From: Zeugodacus cucurbitae
Lineage: Eukaryota > Arthropoda > Insecta > Diptera > Tephritidae
NCBI RefSeq assembly: GCF_028554725.1
Contig: NC_071671.1
Location: 65,094,001 to 65,158,000, forward strand
Direction of reading: 5' to 3'
DNA: 64,000 nt
Below, in pieces: positions 23,675 to 36,054 of the stretch (within the stretch, counting starts at the first letter, position 1; every line of letters starts with the position of its first letter). The notes under the pieces were generated by a model. It was not told the origin of the DNA. It did no database searches and saw only the letters and a list, made by a program, of their open reading frames with translations. Both the position numbers and the translations under genes were made by a program.

Positions 23675-26135
23675 ATGTCTAGCGAACAGAATAAGAAGGC
23701 AATCAACTTACTCTTCCAGAACCCTTTGGAACCGGTATTCGCAACACGCGACAATGGCAAGGCCGTACTGGATGTACCTGATAGCTTCTACACGGAACAG
23801 TATACCGAAGTCAAAGAGGAGATACAGAATCGTTTTGGCGAAGAAGTCGACGTGAAGATACCCATACGAGACATAAAGAGGAAGCCGAATTTGGATTTCG
23901 CTAAACCACTGACCAAACGTCGCCAATTCTCACTCTTCTATGCACCACATCGCCGCATCGCCGCGCAACTCATACAATTATTGTTAGAGCCCACTACCGA
24001 GGAAGACTTCATTGCTTTGGCCGCCTATGTGAAGGATCGTGTCAATGCTTTCCTCTTCCAGTATACCTTCTCGGTGGCGGTGCAACATCGCAAGGACACC
24101 AATAAATTACAGGTGCCAGTAATTGTGGAGCAATTCCCACAAAACTTTGTTGAGCCATCCGTGTTTCAGGAGGCACGTGCCGAGGGCAAATTGGTCTCAG
24201 ACCCAGGAAATCGGGTATGTAGGGCGAGAGAGTAGTTTAATAATTTGAATTATTTAAAAAAATCCAAAACTCCTTTACTTTTTAGCGGCGCATTGAGATT
24301 CCACAAAACTTCACCGCCTCCGACCGTGAGGAAGAGCAACGTTTGAGCTACTTCCGTGAGGATATCGGTGTTAATAGCCATCACTGGCATTGGCATTTGG
24401 TATACCCCGGTTCGGGACCCGATGAGGTCGTGCGCAAGGATCGTCGTGGTGAGCTCTTCTATTACATGCATCACCAGCTTATGGCACGTTACAATGTGGA
24501 ACGCTTCTGCAATGCTTTAGCTAAGCTACAGCCATTGAACAATATACGCGAACCAGTGGAGGAGGGTTACTTCCCCAAAATTTTATGCAGTCTGAATAGT
24601 CGCACCTATCCGGGTCGTGTTGCTAAGACGGCATTGAAGGATATCGATCGCGATGGACGTGTACTCGAACTAGCTGACATTGAGCGCTGGATCAATCGTG
24701 TGGTGCAAAGTATCGATCAGGGTTATGTAACTGATGTAAGTAGGCTCTTCTGAGGTTGTTAGTTAATAGTTACAAAAACATTATTTTACATCCTTCATAG
24801 GCAAGAGGCAATAACATACCATTGGATGAAGTGAAGGGCATTGATTTACTCGGCGATATAATTGAGTCGAGCGATCTCTCAGTCAATCCCGGTTTCTATG
24901 GTGATCTTCACAACCAAGGACACAATGTAATTTCATTCTCGCACGACCCAGACAATCGTTTCTTAGAAGACTTCGGTGTTATGGGTGATGTCACCACCGC
25001 TATGCGTGATCCCATCTTCTACCGCTGGCACGGCTACTTGGATGTACTCTTCAATCGTTTCAAGGAGAAGTTGCCTGTTTACAGCGCACCCGAACTGGGC
25101 TACGACGGCATATCTGTAACACGTGCTGATGTCCGTATCATTAGCGCAACAAAGAACATCGTAAACACGCTGCTAACCTACTGGGAAAAATCTGATGTCG
25201 ATCTGGCAGCTGGTCTCGATTTCGGACCAGGTGGCAGTGTTTATGCATTGTTCACACATTTGCAACATTCTCCGTTCGAATATTTGATCGAGGTGAACAA
25301 CCAAAGTGGTACACCAAAGCGTGGTACTTGCCGTATCTTCTTATGTCCCATCACCGATGAGCGTGGCACATCACTGACTTTGAATGAACAACGTCAACTG
25401 GCCATCGAATTAGACAAGTTCAATGTTAATTGTAAGTTTTTGAGAACTTGAATTCTATTTGTTACAAAAAAACTCATAAGATGTTTGAATGAAAGCTCTC
25501 AGAATCGTTTTTGTGAAAGCTTTTTCATGAAAGCTTTAAACAAAATCATTTTTAATCACATAACATTTCCAAGTCGATAAGAACTCAGAACTAATTACAT
25601 TTCCTTTTACAGTAATGCCTGGTGTTAACAAAATCAACCATGCTTATTCGGACTCCAGTGTAACCATACCCTACGAACGTTCATTCCGTCGCATTGGCAC
25701 CGCACATTTGCCCGACAATGCACAACAATTGGCTGAATTCCGTTTCTGCGGCTGCGGCTGGCCGGCACATATGCTACTGCCAAAGGGTAAACCCGAGGGC
25801 ATGCAATTCGAACTATTTGTCATGATCTCGAACTATGAAGACGACGCTGTCGTGCAGAAGAATAACGCGTGAGTATAGTTTGTGAATTAAAATGCATAAT
25901 AATAATAACAAAATAATCTTGCGTTCCCATCAGTCCTGATGTCTGTGGCGATGCGGCTTCATTCTGTGGTCTTAAAGACAAATTATATCCCGACAAGCGT
26001 GCTATGGGCTATCCATTCGATAGACGCCTACCGGCTGAAACCTTGAACGCATTGACTGATAACTTCAGCAACATGAAGAAGACACCAATTAAGATCATCT
26101 TCCGCAATGAGGTTGTCGAAAGGAAACGCAATTAG
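23675..26135 (+). CDS. PPO: Prophenoloxidase (first tandem gene)
   Basis: The gene has five exons: 23675-24214, 24286-24735, 24801-25431, 25613-25868 and 25934-26135. All have GT..AG introns, and phases join to 692 residues, the usual length for insect prophenoloxidase. The product is a copper enzyme that hydroxylates monophenols and oxidises diphenols to quinones for melanin in wound healing and immunity. The start at ATG 23675 gives MSSEQNKKAINLLFQNPLEP. Copper-A histidines are in HHWHWH (212-217; ligands 213, 217) and at 242. Copper-B histidines are 367, 371 and 407 (LHNQGH; YRWH). The thioester-like GCGWP is at 587-591. The activation site N52-R53-F54-G55 is canonical, and FSLF at 85-88 holds the probable placeholder Phe. 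There is no signal peptide, as is normal for this family. A paralogue follows 1.1 kb downstream. The exact orthologue (PPO1, 2 or 3) is not decided. Confidence 0.96.
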
Positions 26136-26292
26136 AATGGCAAAATCTTAACAAAATCTTATGGAGGCTGAAGTGTTTAAGAGCAAAATGTGGAATATCA
26201 ATATCCACAGTGCTTAGAAAATTTTTCTTCAATACCCGAACACACTGCTATACAATATGTCTTATAATTATCTACTATATTCCTATTTACTC

Positions 26293-26298
26293 AATAAA
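26293..26298 (+). terminator. Poly(A) signal of the first prophenoloxidase gene
   Basis: AATAAA lies 158 bases after the TAG stop. Confidence 0.6.
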
Positions 26299-27165
26299 TT
26301 TTTAAAGCTTTAATTTGAAATTGTTTATATATGATATATCAAATCATAGTTAAATTTATATAGACTCTTCCTCGGAAAAAATTATTAAATTAGTATATAG
26401 TAAGAAAGGTTATCAATACTCGAATGAACTTAATACTGAGATCACGGAGAAGCGATAATTTATAACTAATAGTAAAGACTTCTGCGCTTTCTAAGAAAAA
26501 TCGAATGAAATTATGTACTTTTCATAAAAGAAAATACTATTTCCACAGTTCATTTTTAACTGTAAATTACAATACCACTAAGAGTCGTATGTGAGTCATA
26601 AGCATCAATTATTCGATTGTCTGGTACATATTTCGCACTCATATTCTTACTCTCTCTTTGATGAACGGTAAACTGAACTTTACTCGAAATTGGGAATATA
26701 ATAACTAAAAAAACCCCAGTTTGCAAAGAAGTTATTTTCCGACTAATCTTAAAACCTCCTATATAACGACACAACGAACTCCATTCCGAAAAAACCGATT
26801 TTATTTTTAGACAAGCTCTAGTAGACTTTGCATTACTAATCTCAGAGTGTGGTTCCAAGTAACACTTCTAGAAACCTTTCCGATTTTATATATTTTTATA
26901 CAATTTGCTGAGAAAAATTCTTAATTTAAAATGGCAATGACCTTTCGAGAATTTAGCGGCAGTAAAAACCACAAATATATTAAACATAAGCGTGTATGTG
27001 GGAACAATCCAGCGACGGATTTTTCTTAACTTATGATTAATTTAAGAAAAGAACATGTGTGCAAAAAAAAACACGCTTGAATTCAATGAACTACAGCACA
27101 GAAGACTGATAAGGAAAAAGTTATTGCGGTCGGCGAAATGGTACACAGCGTCCCACGATTGCGAG
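26299..27165. other. Spacer between the tandem prophenoloxidase genes
   Basis: The spacer is AT-rich. The minus-strand open frames at 26556-26858 and 27042-27268 show no recognisable features and are probably chance. It must carry the upstream control region of the second gene. Confidence 0.5.
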
Positions 27166-27202
27166 TATAAAAGAGCAACCGCCACAAGCGGTGCACACAG
27201 TT
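27166..27202 (+). promoter_or_regulatory. TATA-box promoter of the second prophenoloxidase gene
   Basis: TATAAAAG lies at 27166-27173, followed about 27-30 bases on by CACACAGTTGAC as a likely initiator. The AGTATAAAAGAG context resembles the GGTATAAAAGAG of the first gene. The leader to the ATG at 27242 would be about 40-45 bases. Confidence 0.65.
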
Positions 27203-27241
27203 GACTTTCACATGTGCTAAACTTGACACGGAGAGAAAAAA

Positions 27242-30057
27242 ATGACGGATTATGCAAAAGCTTTTCAAATGCTCTTCCAGAGCCCTTTGGAGCCCATCTA
27301 CACTTGTCGCGACAATGGCAAGTGTATTTTCGAGCTACCAGACTCGCATTATATGAAGTGCGATGGAGGAGTGAAGAAAATGCTGCAGGAACGCTATGCG
27401 AATAGCGAGCATATAAGGGTAAAATATATAAATATATATCATATACAATTTACATTTATTAATAAACAATATTTACTCCCACATAGTTCACGCTGAATGA
27501 GCTGCCGTCAAAACCGGATCTATCTTTCGCTGCTAAATTGGGTATGAAGCAAAACTTTTCGCTCTTCAATACGCAGCATAAGGAAATTGCCGGCAAACTC
27601 ATCCGATTGCTGATGGAAGCTGAGGATTTAGACCACTTTCTCAGCTTGTGTGTCTATATTAGGTAAAAACTCTTGGATTTTCTCATGCAAAGTATCTTTA
27701 TAAGATTATTATATATTTTGCTTCACAGACATCGCTTGAACGCTATGCTCTTCCAGTATTGTTACTCAGTTGCTTTACTGCATCGCTCGGAAACACGTGG
27801 CATTTGGGTGCCACCCGTTGCCGAAATATTTCCAGCGAATTTTATTGAACCCTCAGCTTTTAAGGACATGCGTACGGCTTTGGAATTTAAAGGCAATAAA
27901 AAGGTAGGACCATAAAACTGATACATGTACTCTAAAATCGTTTTATGACTCAGTACGGTCGAACTATTTTATTGGCAGCTAAGTCCTTTAATAAGTCCCT
28001 GCTTTGATCTTCAAACAGAAATCGTAGATTTTGGCTTATCTACTAAAGCTCCTCACACCACTCCCCTTAAAGTCATATTTTAATGTATTTTCCTCTGTTT
28101 CATTTAGCCTCACGTACAAATTCCCATTAACTATTCCGCATCCGATCGCGAATTCGAACAACGTTTGGCATATTTCCGTGAAGATATTGGTGTGAATATG
28201 CATCACTGGCACTGGCATTTGGTTTATCCCAATAGCGGTACACGAGAGATCATTAACAAGGATCGGCGCGGTGAACTCTTCTATTACATGCACCAACAGA
28301 TTTTGGCGCGTTACAATGCCGAACGTTTTTGCAATAAACTAGCAGCGACATTACCGTTAAATAATCTTCGCGAACCAATCGAAGAGGGTTATTTTCCAAA
28401 ATTGTTAGATCATACGCATCAACGCACCTATCCGGGACGTAGCAGTCGTCTGTGTTTGCAGGATGTGAATCGCGAAGATACCGCAGTCGAAATTGCCGAT
28501 TTGGAGCGTTGGGCCGATCGGATCTTGGCCGCCATCGATCAGCTTTTTGTAGTAGATGTAAGCACTGTGGTTAATTGAATTAAGTAAAAGAAAATTTTAA
28601 TCAAATTATTTTCCTCAGTCGGATGGCAAGAAGCATATATTGGACGAGGTTACCGGCATCGATATACTCGGCAATATTATTGAGGAGTCTGATCTCTCCA
28701 TCAATGTGCAATACTATGGACAACTACATAATATGGGACATAATTCACTTGCCAGCATACACGATCCAGATCATCGACACAAGGAGGAGTTCGGGGTGAT
28801 GGGACAAAATATGACCGCTATGCGTGATCCAGTCTTCTATCGTTGGCACACTTATATAAATAATATACTGTTCAAATTCAAGAGAATCTTGCCACCCTAC
28901 AATGAGCAACAGCTCAACTTCGCCGACATTAATTTGCGTGAAATTGAAGTGCAGACCAGCACCCTGGAGGAACCGAATCATTTTGAGACATTTTGGCAAA
29001 ACTCAAAAGTTGACTTAGCGGCCGGCTTAGATTTTACTGCCGATAGCGGTTTATTTGCCTCGTACACACATCTGCAGCACGCGCCTTTCGAATATAGCTT
29101 TGTGGTTGAGAACGCCAGCGAACATGTGAAGAGTGGCACGTGTCGCATCTTCCTATGTCCCAAAACGGATGAACGTGGCAAACCACTGAAGTTGGAGGAA
29201 CAGCGCTTAATGGCAATTGAAATGGATAAGTTTACCGTTAAGCGTAAGTGCGACTACTGATGACACAACAATTATTTGTATGTATATATTTTTGTCTCGT
29301 TTTACCCTCAGTTTACCCCGGTGAAAACCTGTTGAAGCGTCTTTCTGTGGAATCCTCCGTCACAATCGCTGTCGAGCACACTTTTGGCCGCACCACCAAT
29401 AACGACGCACTCTCTGAGGCAAATCCGGAGCTCAACACTCGTCTACACTTCTGCGGTTGCGGTTGGCCACATTATATGCTGCTGCCTAAGGGTAGAACTC
29501 GCGGCTTGAAATTCGACTTATTTGTCATGATTTCAGACTACGCCGACGATGCGGTTCAACAGCCTGGGCCACGAGGAAATTGTCATAACTGGTAAGTGTA
29601 CACTGTACTGAAGTGCTTAAGCGTATGAAGTGTAGGAATTTGGGTGTATGCTTTCAGCAACTCTGAGTCTACTCAATAATCATAATAACATTAAAAAACA
29701 CTCAAATATTCATACTGTATATGAACATGTGTTTAACGACATAACTATTTTTACTCTTTCCAAAATCTCAGCGAAGAAATGTCTAACGAAGTAACTGAAG
29801 TGTCTGATGAGAATGACACCCTCTGCAATGACAATGCGGTTTCCTTCTGCGGTCTCCGTGACAAATTGTATCCCGATAAGCGTTCAATGGGCTATCCTTT
29901 CGACAGACGTTTACCAGCAGAGAGTCTTAATGGACTTGTGGAGCAGTTTGGAAATATGCAAAGAATTGATGTCACAATAACATTTAAGGACGAGATCAGA
30001 GCAGCCGAAGATGAGGTTGACGAAATTACACAAGATATCAGTGATTTAGCACGATAG
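27242..30057 (+). CDS. PPO: Prophenoloxidase (second tandem gene), unusual activation site
   Basis: The gene has seven exons: 27242-27418, 27487-27662, 27729-27903, 28108-28557, 28619-29243, 29312-29591 and 29772-30057. Exons join in frame to 722 residues. It is a copper phenoloxidase zymogen like its neighbour. Copper-A uses HHWHWH (208-213; ligands 209, 213) and H238; copper-B uses H363, H367 and H403; GCGWP is at 583-587. The activation region differs: where the first gene has NRFG, this has E50-R51-Y52-A53. Around the exon 6/7 junction there is an extra QQPGPRGNCHNW..TLCND segment, and the protein ends in an acidic tail (AAEDEVDEI..) that the first gene lacks. Its first 176 residues are split over three exons, whereas the first gene uses one. 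The reading frame is fully open, so it should be functional. Which Drosophila PPO it corresponds to needs a tree. Confidence 0.95.
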
Positions 30058-30119
30058 AAGATTATAACCTGCACGATGTGTAAAATTATAAAGAGTTGCC
30101 ACCAACAAAGAAGTATTTC

Positions 30120-30125
30120 AATAAA
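30120..30125 (+). terminator. Poly(A) signal of the second prophenoloxidase gene
   Basis: AATAAA lies 62 bases after the TAG stop. Confidence 0.6.
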
Positions 30126-31468
30126 TTAAAATTAATATTTAACTCTTATTTGAGTCATAAACTTTAATTTTGCGAAAAGAAAGCCAAACAAAAGTTTAAC
30201 CATATTTCCATTTTTATTGTCTCAACTACACCCAGAGATGCTTCGACATCATCCAAAAAGAGAGAAACCCTACACACTTTTGCACAACATATGTTTACAT
30301 ATGCTTGTTGATAGGAAAATTAATTAGGCAACAACTTTGTAGCCAGGGCATGTTGTGGTTACTCAGTTAAATACTTTTACACAGCATACGAGTATTTGCA
30401 TGAAATCCCGTATAGTCTTCCTAACCCAATTTAAGCTAACATAACAAACAAACGAAAATGACTTAAGCATTTTTCCATTTGAGCTCTCGCACAGACCGTT
30501 GTGTGTTTGAGCGACAAACTGGAATTTAATTTGGTTGACCACATGGAAAATTGCTTATAAATATTTGTTGGTACAAACATATGATAGATGAAAGTGAGTG
30601 TACAAATGTATATTTAATGCAATAATAGTATGAGCGCAGAATGGTAAGTGCAAGACTTTTTTTTGGAAATCTATTGCATGAAATAATAACGGCATTATAT
30701 ATTATACATCATTCAATGACAATACATTATACTTGCTGGAATCAAATAAACGGAATCGCTGACCTCTAATACGGGATATAATTATTATTTGTGAATTTTA
30801 GTAATACTTTGGTGAAATGTTCTTTAGCACGCCTTAAAATCTAGAACTTAAACACTCAATAAAGTTCAATTAAGGAAGTCAAAATTGTATGAAGCTTGGG
30901 ATATTATCAACCATAGTAAGTATATTAATTTATTCAACCACTCAATCCACTTATCAAAGGAACTAATTTAAGATCCAAACTATCATCTAATTAGCTAATT
31001 AAGAAAGTTTAGAAAAGTTAAAACTTAATTGTTCTCAATTTACTATATAAGAAGGCAATTATGCTATTAATATTAAATTGATTCCAACTTGACTTCAAAA
31101 TTGTTATAACTAGAACAAAATTGAAAAGGAAGTGGAATCAATGAGTGAGGCAGAATATTTATATTAAACTAGTGAATGTGAATGGCTTAAACATAGCCAA
31201 ATAAGTTTCAATGTTAAATTAAAATTTATTTTATTTATACTATATTTTTCACGACAGAAAATTTGATATTTTTTATAATTTTATACTAATTGTTTAATTA
31301 AATAATTTTGTGCAATAAGTAAATTGACTCAATTTACAACTTAATTGTCTCAATTAATAATTGAAATTAATCTAAATATCTGAAAACTTGCAAAGAAATT
31401 AATGTATTTCTACTTAGAAACGTAAAAAAAGTATGATACTGCATAAATATGGAATCGAAGCATATACA
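30126..31468. other. AT-rich non-coding stretch with AATTAATT words
   Basis: There is no gene. From about 30780 to 31410 the sequence is dominated by CAATTAA, TTAATTG and similar words, resembling 57.83-58.36 kb. No clear ends of an element are visible. Confidence 0.45.
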
Positions 31469-32004
31469 TCTTCTTCTTCTTGACTGGCGTAGACACCGCT
31501 TACGCGGTTATAGCCGAGTCCAAAACAGCGCGCCACGTATCCCTCCATCTGACAGTTTGGCGCCAATTGGTTATACCAAGCGAGGTCAGGTCCCTCTCCA
31601 CCTGGTCCTTCCATCGGAGTGGAGGTCTCCCTCTTCCTCGGTTTCCACCAGCGGGTACTGCATCGAAAACTTTCAGAGCTGGGGCACTTTCGTCCATTCG
31701 AACAACGTGACCTAGCCAGCTTAGCCGCTGTTTTTTTATTCGCTGGACTATGTCTATGTCGTCGAATAACACATACAGCTCATCGTTCCATCGTCTGCGG
31801 TATTCGCCGTTGCCAATGTTTAAGGGACCATAAATCTTCCGCAAAACCTTTCTCTCGAAAACTCCTAGTGCCTCCTCATCGGATATTGACATCGTCGCTT
31901 CTGCACCGTAAAGTAGGACGGGAATGATGAGAGACTTGTCGAGTTTGGTTTTTGTTCGTCGAGAGAGGACTTTACTTTTCAATTGCCTACTTAGTCCATA
32001 GAAG
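31469..32004 (-). mobile_element. 5'-truncated non-LTR retrotransposon tail (copy 1)
   Basis: On the minus strand the sequence encodes the C-terminal end of a LINE reverse-transcriptase protein. It reads YGLSRQLKSKVLSRRTKTKL, SLIIPVLLYGAEA, FERKVLRKIYG, RRRWNDELYVLFDDIDIVQR, RLSWLGHVVRMDE and GRGRPPLRWKDQVERDL. The frame is open over 160 codons except for small losses such as AEATMS for AEAWTMS. Homology stops abruptly near 32004, which is usual for 5'-truncated LINE insertions. The RT catalytic core is absent. The clade (RTE-like is my guess) is not decided. A second copy lies at 36218-36850 in the same orientation. Confidence 0.8.
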
Positions 32005-33136
32005 CATATACATAGTTATAATATAATCTTCTCGAAATTGATTGACTTTCCGTTTTTTAAACAAGTGTCACTCTGAAAATATATGTAATTTGTATACCCT
32101 TTTTCTTTGAAATTAAAATGTATTCCGTACTTTGCCATTATTTAGAAATAACTTCAAATCGACCCTTTTCTTATTTAATTGTACGTGAGGCGTAAACTAT
32201 AGCAGTTCTGCTCTCATTACTTTTTTTTCTGTTCTCAATTTCACTCTACTTTTATTCACAATATCAACGTCAAAATAACTGTTACTTTTCAAAGTGAAAG
32301 TGGGAGGCAAGAAATTTGCAAAAATGACGAGTGAGCGCGCTTAAGGAAAGTAAAATGACAATACACAACAAATTACCATTCTCAAGTAGCAGAAACACAA
32401 GCAAAAAGTACGCAAAACAAAGAACGAAAGAAGTGAAATGGCCAATCCTTTGCCTAAAGGCAGTGAAAGTATTAGGCGCTTTACTTTGCTGAAATGGATG
32501 GAAAAGTAAATATAACAAAAAAATGGATGCTTGTATACATAGGCTAAACGTATGTGTATGAGCAACATGTCAGCATTAGTTAATAACAGTGAAAGTAGCT
32601 TAACATATTGCTTATTTTGTCCGCAGGCCTTGTCTGGCACTATTGACTTGTGTTCACTCATCAACATTTTGCTCTTGTAGTATTTTGTGCTCTCAGCACC
32701 TATACTAGTACAAAATTGCTGAATAAATGCCCAAGACAGCTATAGATACAAGCAGTGATAAACTGTAATCCTTGGTAGTCTGACCTTGAAAGTCACATTG
32801 AAGATAGTACAAGCAGAACAAGGCTTAAAGGAAATACAATTTAAACGGGTAACCGATTTTTGGCATTTAGCTGCACATTTGCTGTAGAAACTATTGTGTT
32901 AGGGAAATTGTATTCAATTAATTTTTTTGCTGAAAGAAAAAAGTTACGAGTCTAAATTGAAAAGTTGAATAATATACTCGCAAATTGAAGAAGTTAATTT
33001 CTAAAAGCGGTATTTTGTAGAACAATCACTTATATATATATATGCACATATAATAAAAAAGAATCAGAAGAAAAATTAAAATAGGCTTCAGTGAATCATA
33101 GAGCTACAATTACTAAGGCCTTAGACTTGTATGGTA
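32005..33136. other. Non-coding stretch
   Basis: I see no supportable gene or element. Minus-strand open frames at 32282-32667 overlap each other and lack any recognisable features. Confidence 0.45.
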
Positions 33137-33433
33137 CATTAGGGTGTACCGAAAATTGTGCACAAACGTAGAGTTTAACTTATGATTTTCTTTTCTTTTC
33201 TTGAAATCACCATAAAGGCAACTCTTTATATATATGTACCAACCTGATATATTTATATGTCTTGACCATTAAGAATATCAAATCAAAAGTTTTTGAAACT
33301 CCCTTAGGATAGCTCTTGGCAGCTAGTTATAAGCCCAAAGATTTATTTTTTTCTACTTTAAATCTCGAAAATCTTTTAAAATAAATTACATGAAATATTT
33401 CCCAAATTCATCTCCCATAGGACCACCCTAATG
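33137..33433. mobile_element. Small inverted-repeat element (MITE-like), TTAGGGTGG family
   Basis: The left end is CATTAGGGTG and the right end CACCCTAATG, perfect inverse complements, with TA directly outside each (33135-33136 and 33434-33435). The 297-base body is AT-rich without a reading frame. The ends match the element at 21000-21277. Confidence 0.65.
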
Positions 33434-36054
33434 TAAGTGAAAACATTCAAATATATTTTTGTAATCTTATGCTTCAGTTGCTTTGCATAACTTTCGGTGA
33501 TCTTTTTTCGGCAATCTCCACCAGTCCTCTCAGCTGTTTTGTAATTAAAAACTTTTGTATATTTCTACTTACTTTTGTGCTTCAGTTTTTCATGTTCTAT
33601 TTTCTATTTAAAGGGTGCTATTTTTGATGGTATAGAAAAGTAAATATAATTTTCAAAATTTTGGTTTTAAAAATTAAAAAATTGTATGGGAGTGGCAGTC
33701 GTTTTCATTTTCATCATAGGCCCCATAGAAAGTTTGCAATATTTAACAATCCTCTTGACTCTGATGAGCTTCAGCATACAAATTAAAGCAGAATGTAACA
33801 ATTCAGTTGATGTAAAGGAGATCAAAGAATTTCTTTAAGATTATAGATACTCGAAATACGTATCTTATGCGATTATCTTGAATGTTATTCTAAAGTAACA
33901 ATCTCAAACACATGTCTTTAAATCTACTGTTTGGTTGACAGCTGTCACTTCTAAACAAAAAAATTATAATTCTAAAGAAACACCCTATACATATATAAGT
34001 CAACTTATATTCCTTGCTTGCCCAAATACTTTTACTTTATTATGAGTACTTTCCATTATACGCAAGTGTAGCGCGGAAGTGGCATATAAAAGACATTCCT
34101 AAAACTCATTTCATTACAGTTATTTGTTAAAAGCGGAGCACTCACTTTTTGTGCCAACATTTTTTTGCTACTCCTCAGTTTACACACTTTTAATGAATTT
34201 TCTGAGACTGATATTATATACTGCTTAGAAGTGGTCTTAAGCTTTAAGGAAGCTTTTGAGTACAAAAAAAAAAACAAATTCTATTAGGAATGTCTTTAAT
34301 GATATAAACAATTTTGCAAAAATTTTACCGAAAACCTTTATGTATAAATTTCAGGAATATCGGTATTATGATTATTATTATTTGAGCTTAATTAATAAGA
34401 GCTTTTTGATGGATTTATAAATGTCAGGAATATCGGTATTACGATTATTATTATTTGAGCTTAATTAATAAGAGCTTTTTGATGGAGCTTTTAAGCTTAT
34501 AATACAATAGTTCTTATAAATACAAATAAGCTTTTAATCTTATAACTTTTTGTTAAAAAAAAATTGGAGATTTTCTGTGTTGTAGATCAAATTAAGGAGT
34601 CTAGGAGACATAAAAAATCTTTAAAATAAACATCTGAAAGCTCTCATATTCAAAGTCAAGATTTTCGATTTATTCCATTTCAACATTAATTAATTTCATT
34701 GTATGCTCTGTTCCATTACCAACTTCATTTAAGACATTTCCTATGTTAACCCACTTATTTTCGGGCAAACCAAAATTTTCCACGAAACCAAGAGAAAACC
34801 GCAAAAACATACAATTCTGCAACTTCAAACGAATTTAAATTGCTTTTCTTGCCATTTTCGCTTGGCAATGCGATTACAACAAATGACAGCAACAACAAAT
34901 AATATAAAACAACATGGCAACTATGGTGACAACGCGAGTACGCGTGTTTCGAGCCACCTACCGTCAACATCGTTACATATACCGCTATATGTTTGTATGT
35001 GTGCGAGAATATATAGGATGAACTCAAATCCTTTTGCGCAGTCATGACGACAATATCAATTTTTCGCTTACTTGCACCACACAATTCTATTTTTAATGCA
35101 TATGGGAAGAGTGTGAGGGTTGTGTAGATATGTATATATGTATGTAGTGTATATGTGCAAATCCGTGCTCATTTGATATTCTGGCATAGTTACTAAGCCG
35201 CCACGCCCCACCAGCATGTGACCGCTACATGCGTTGACAATATGGCTGCCTTGTGGCGCTTTTAGTTTGAAACCTCTACAAATTCGTTTTGAAAATTGTT
35301 GCCCCACTTTTGCTTTGTTGAATTTTCATTTTAAATAAAATTTTCCAATTTTCAAATATTGAACGTAGACATGGTATTCACATACAAACTATCTAATATA
35401 TACATAAGTGTGTATCCCAACTAAATTCCCTTCCATTTAATCCCCCCCGCGCGAAACCCATCGCGACTATCTGATCTGATCTGATTGCCTGCCTTCCAGC
35501 CGGTTATCAAAACAAGCGCCACCGCGGGCCATATTTCTACTCAGCCGGCATTAGTGGCCATTTAGTGACATGGCTGTGCAAACATACAATATCTACCACA
35601 CTTCCTTTGACACCACACAAACAACAATACATTTTGATTATACAAATGTTGTCTCCTAGCACCGATTACAAGGGTCTGGGTCGTCCTTTAAAAGCATTTT
35701 CAAAGTCTACAAAATATCTTGCGCGCCCTCTCTTACTCGTAAACAACCACATATTCACACATGAGCTATAGCCGACACACATTTGTTTGTTTATATTATA
35801 AATTGTTGGCACCCCACTTCACTTCCCTCGTAGTAAATTTGAAATTATGCGCCATTTTTTCATACTTTTCATACACTAAGGACCAATAAAGCTAGCTTTT
35901 TAATGTAGTAAGCGCCGACAGCAAGAACTCAGCAGGTTGTGTGGAGTTGGTTGAAGAAAGTGTTGTGTGTCTTAGGGCTTAGAGTCACTTATCAACACAC
36001 TTAGTACAAGTGACGTGCTGGTTTGAGGTTTTAAAGTATTTTTGGTTTTTTTAT
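33434..36054. other. Non-coding stretch with a 73-base tandem duplication
   Basis: There is no supportable gene. The tandem duplication at 34351-34486 is listed separately. A GC-richer, cytosine-rich patch lies at 35440-35560. Confidence 0.45.
34351..34486. repeat. 73-base direct tandem duplication
   Basis: TCAGGAATATCGGTATTA and the following text through AGAGCTTTTTGATGGA occur at 34351 and again at 34424, a 73-base offset. They differ at only one base in the shared part (ATTATG/ATTACG), which implies a recent duplication. Confidence 0.9.

Noticed and set aside
23708..23926. Minus-strand frame over the first prophenoloxidase exon
   Set aside because: It is a shadow of the well-supported plus-strand coding exon.
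31449..31715. Plus-strand open frames over the LINE tail
   Set aside because: They are antisense shadows of the retrotransposon frame on the minus strand.
35495..35600. Possible exon after CTGCCTTCCAG
   Set aside because: The acceptor looks good and one frame runs GYQNKRHRGPYFYSAGISG, but there is no donor or recognisable protein; evidence is too thin.
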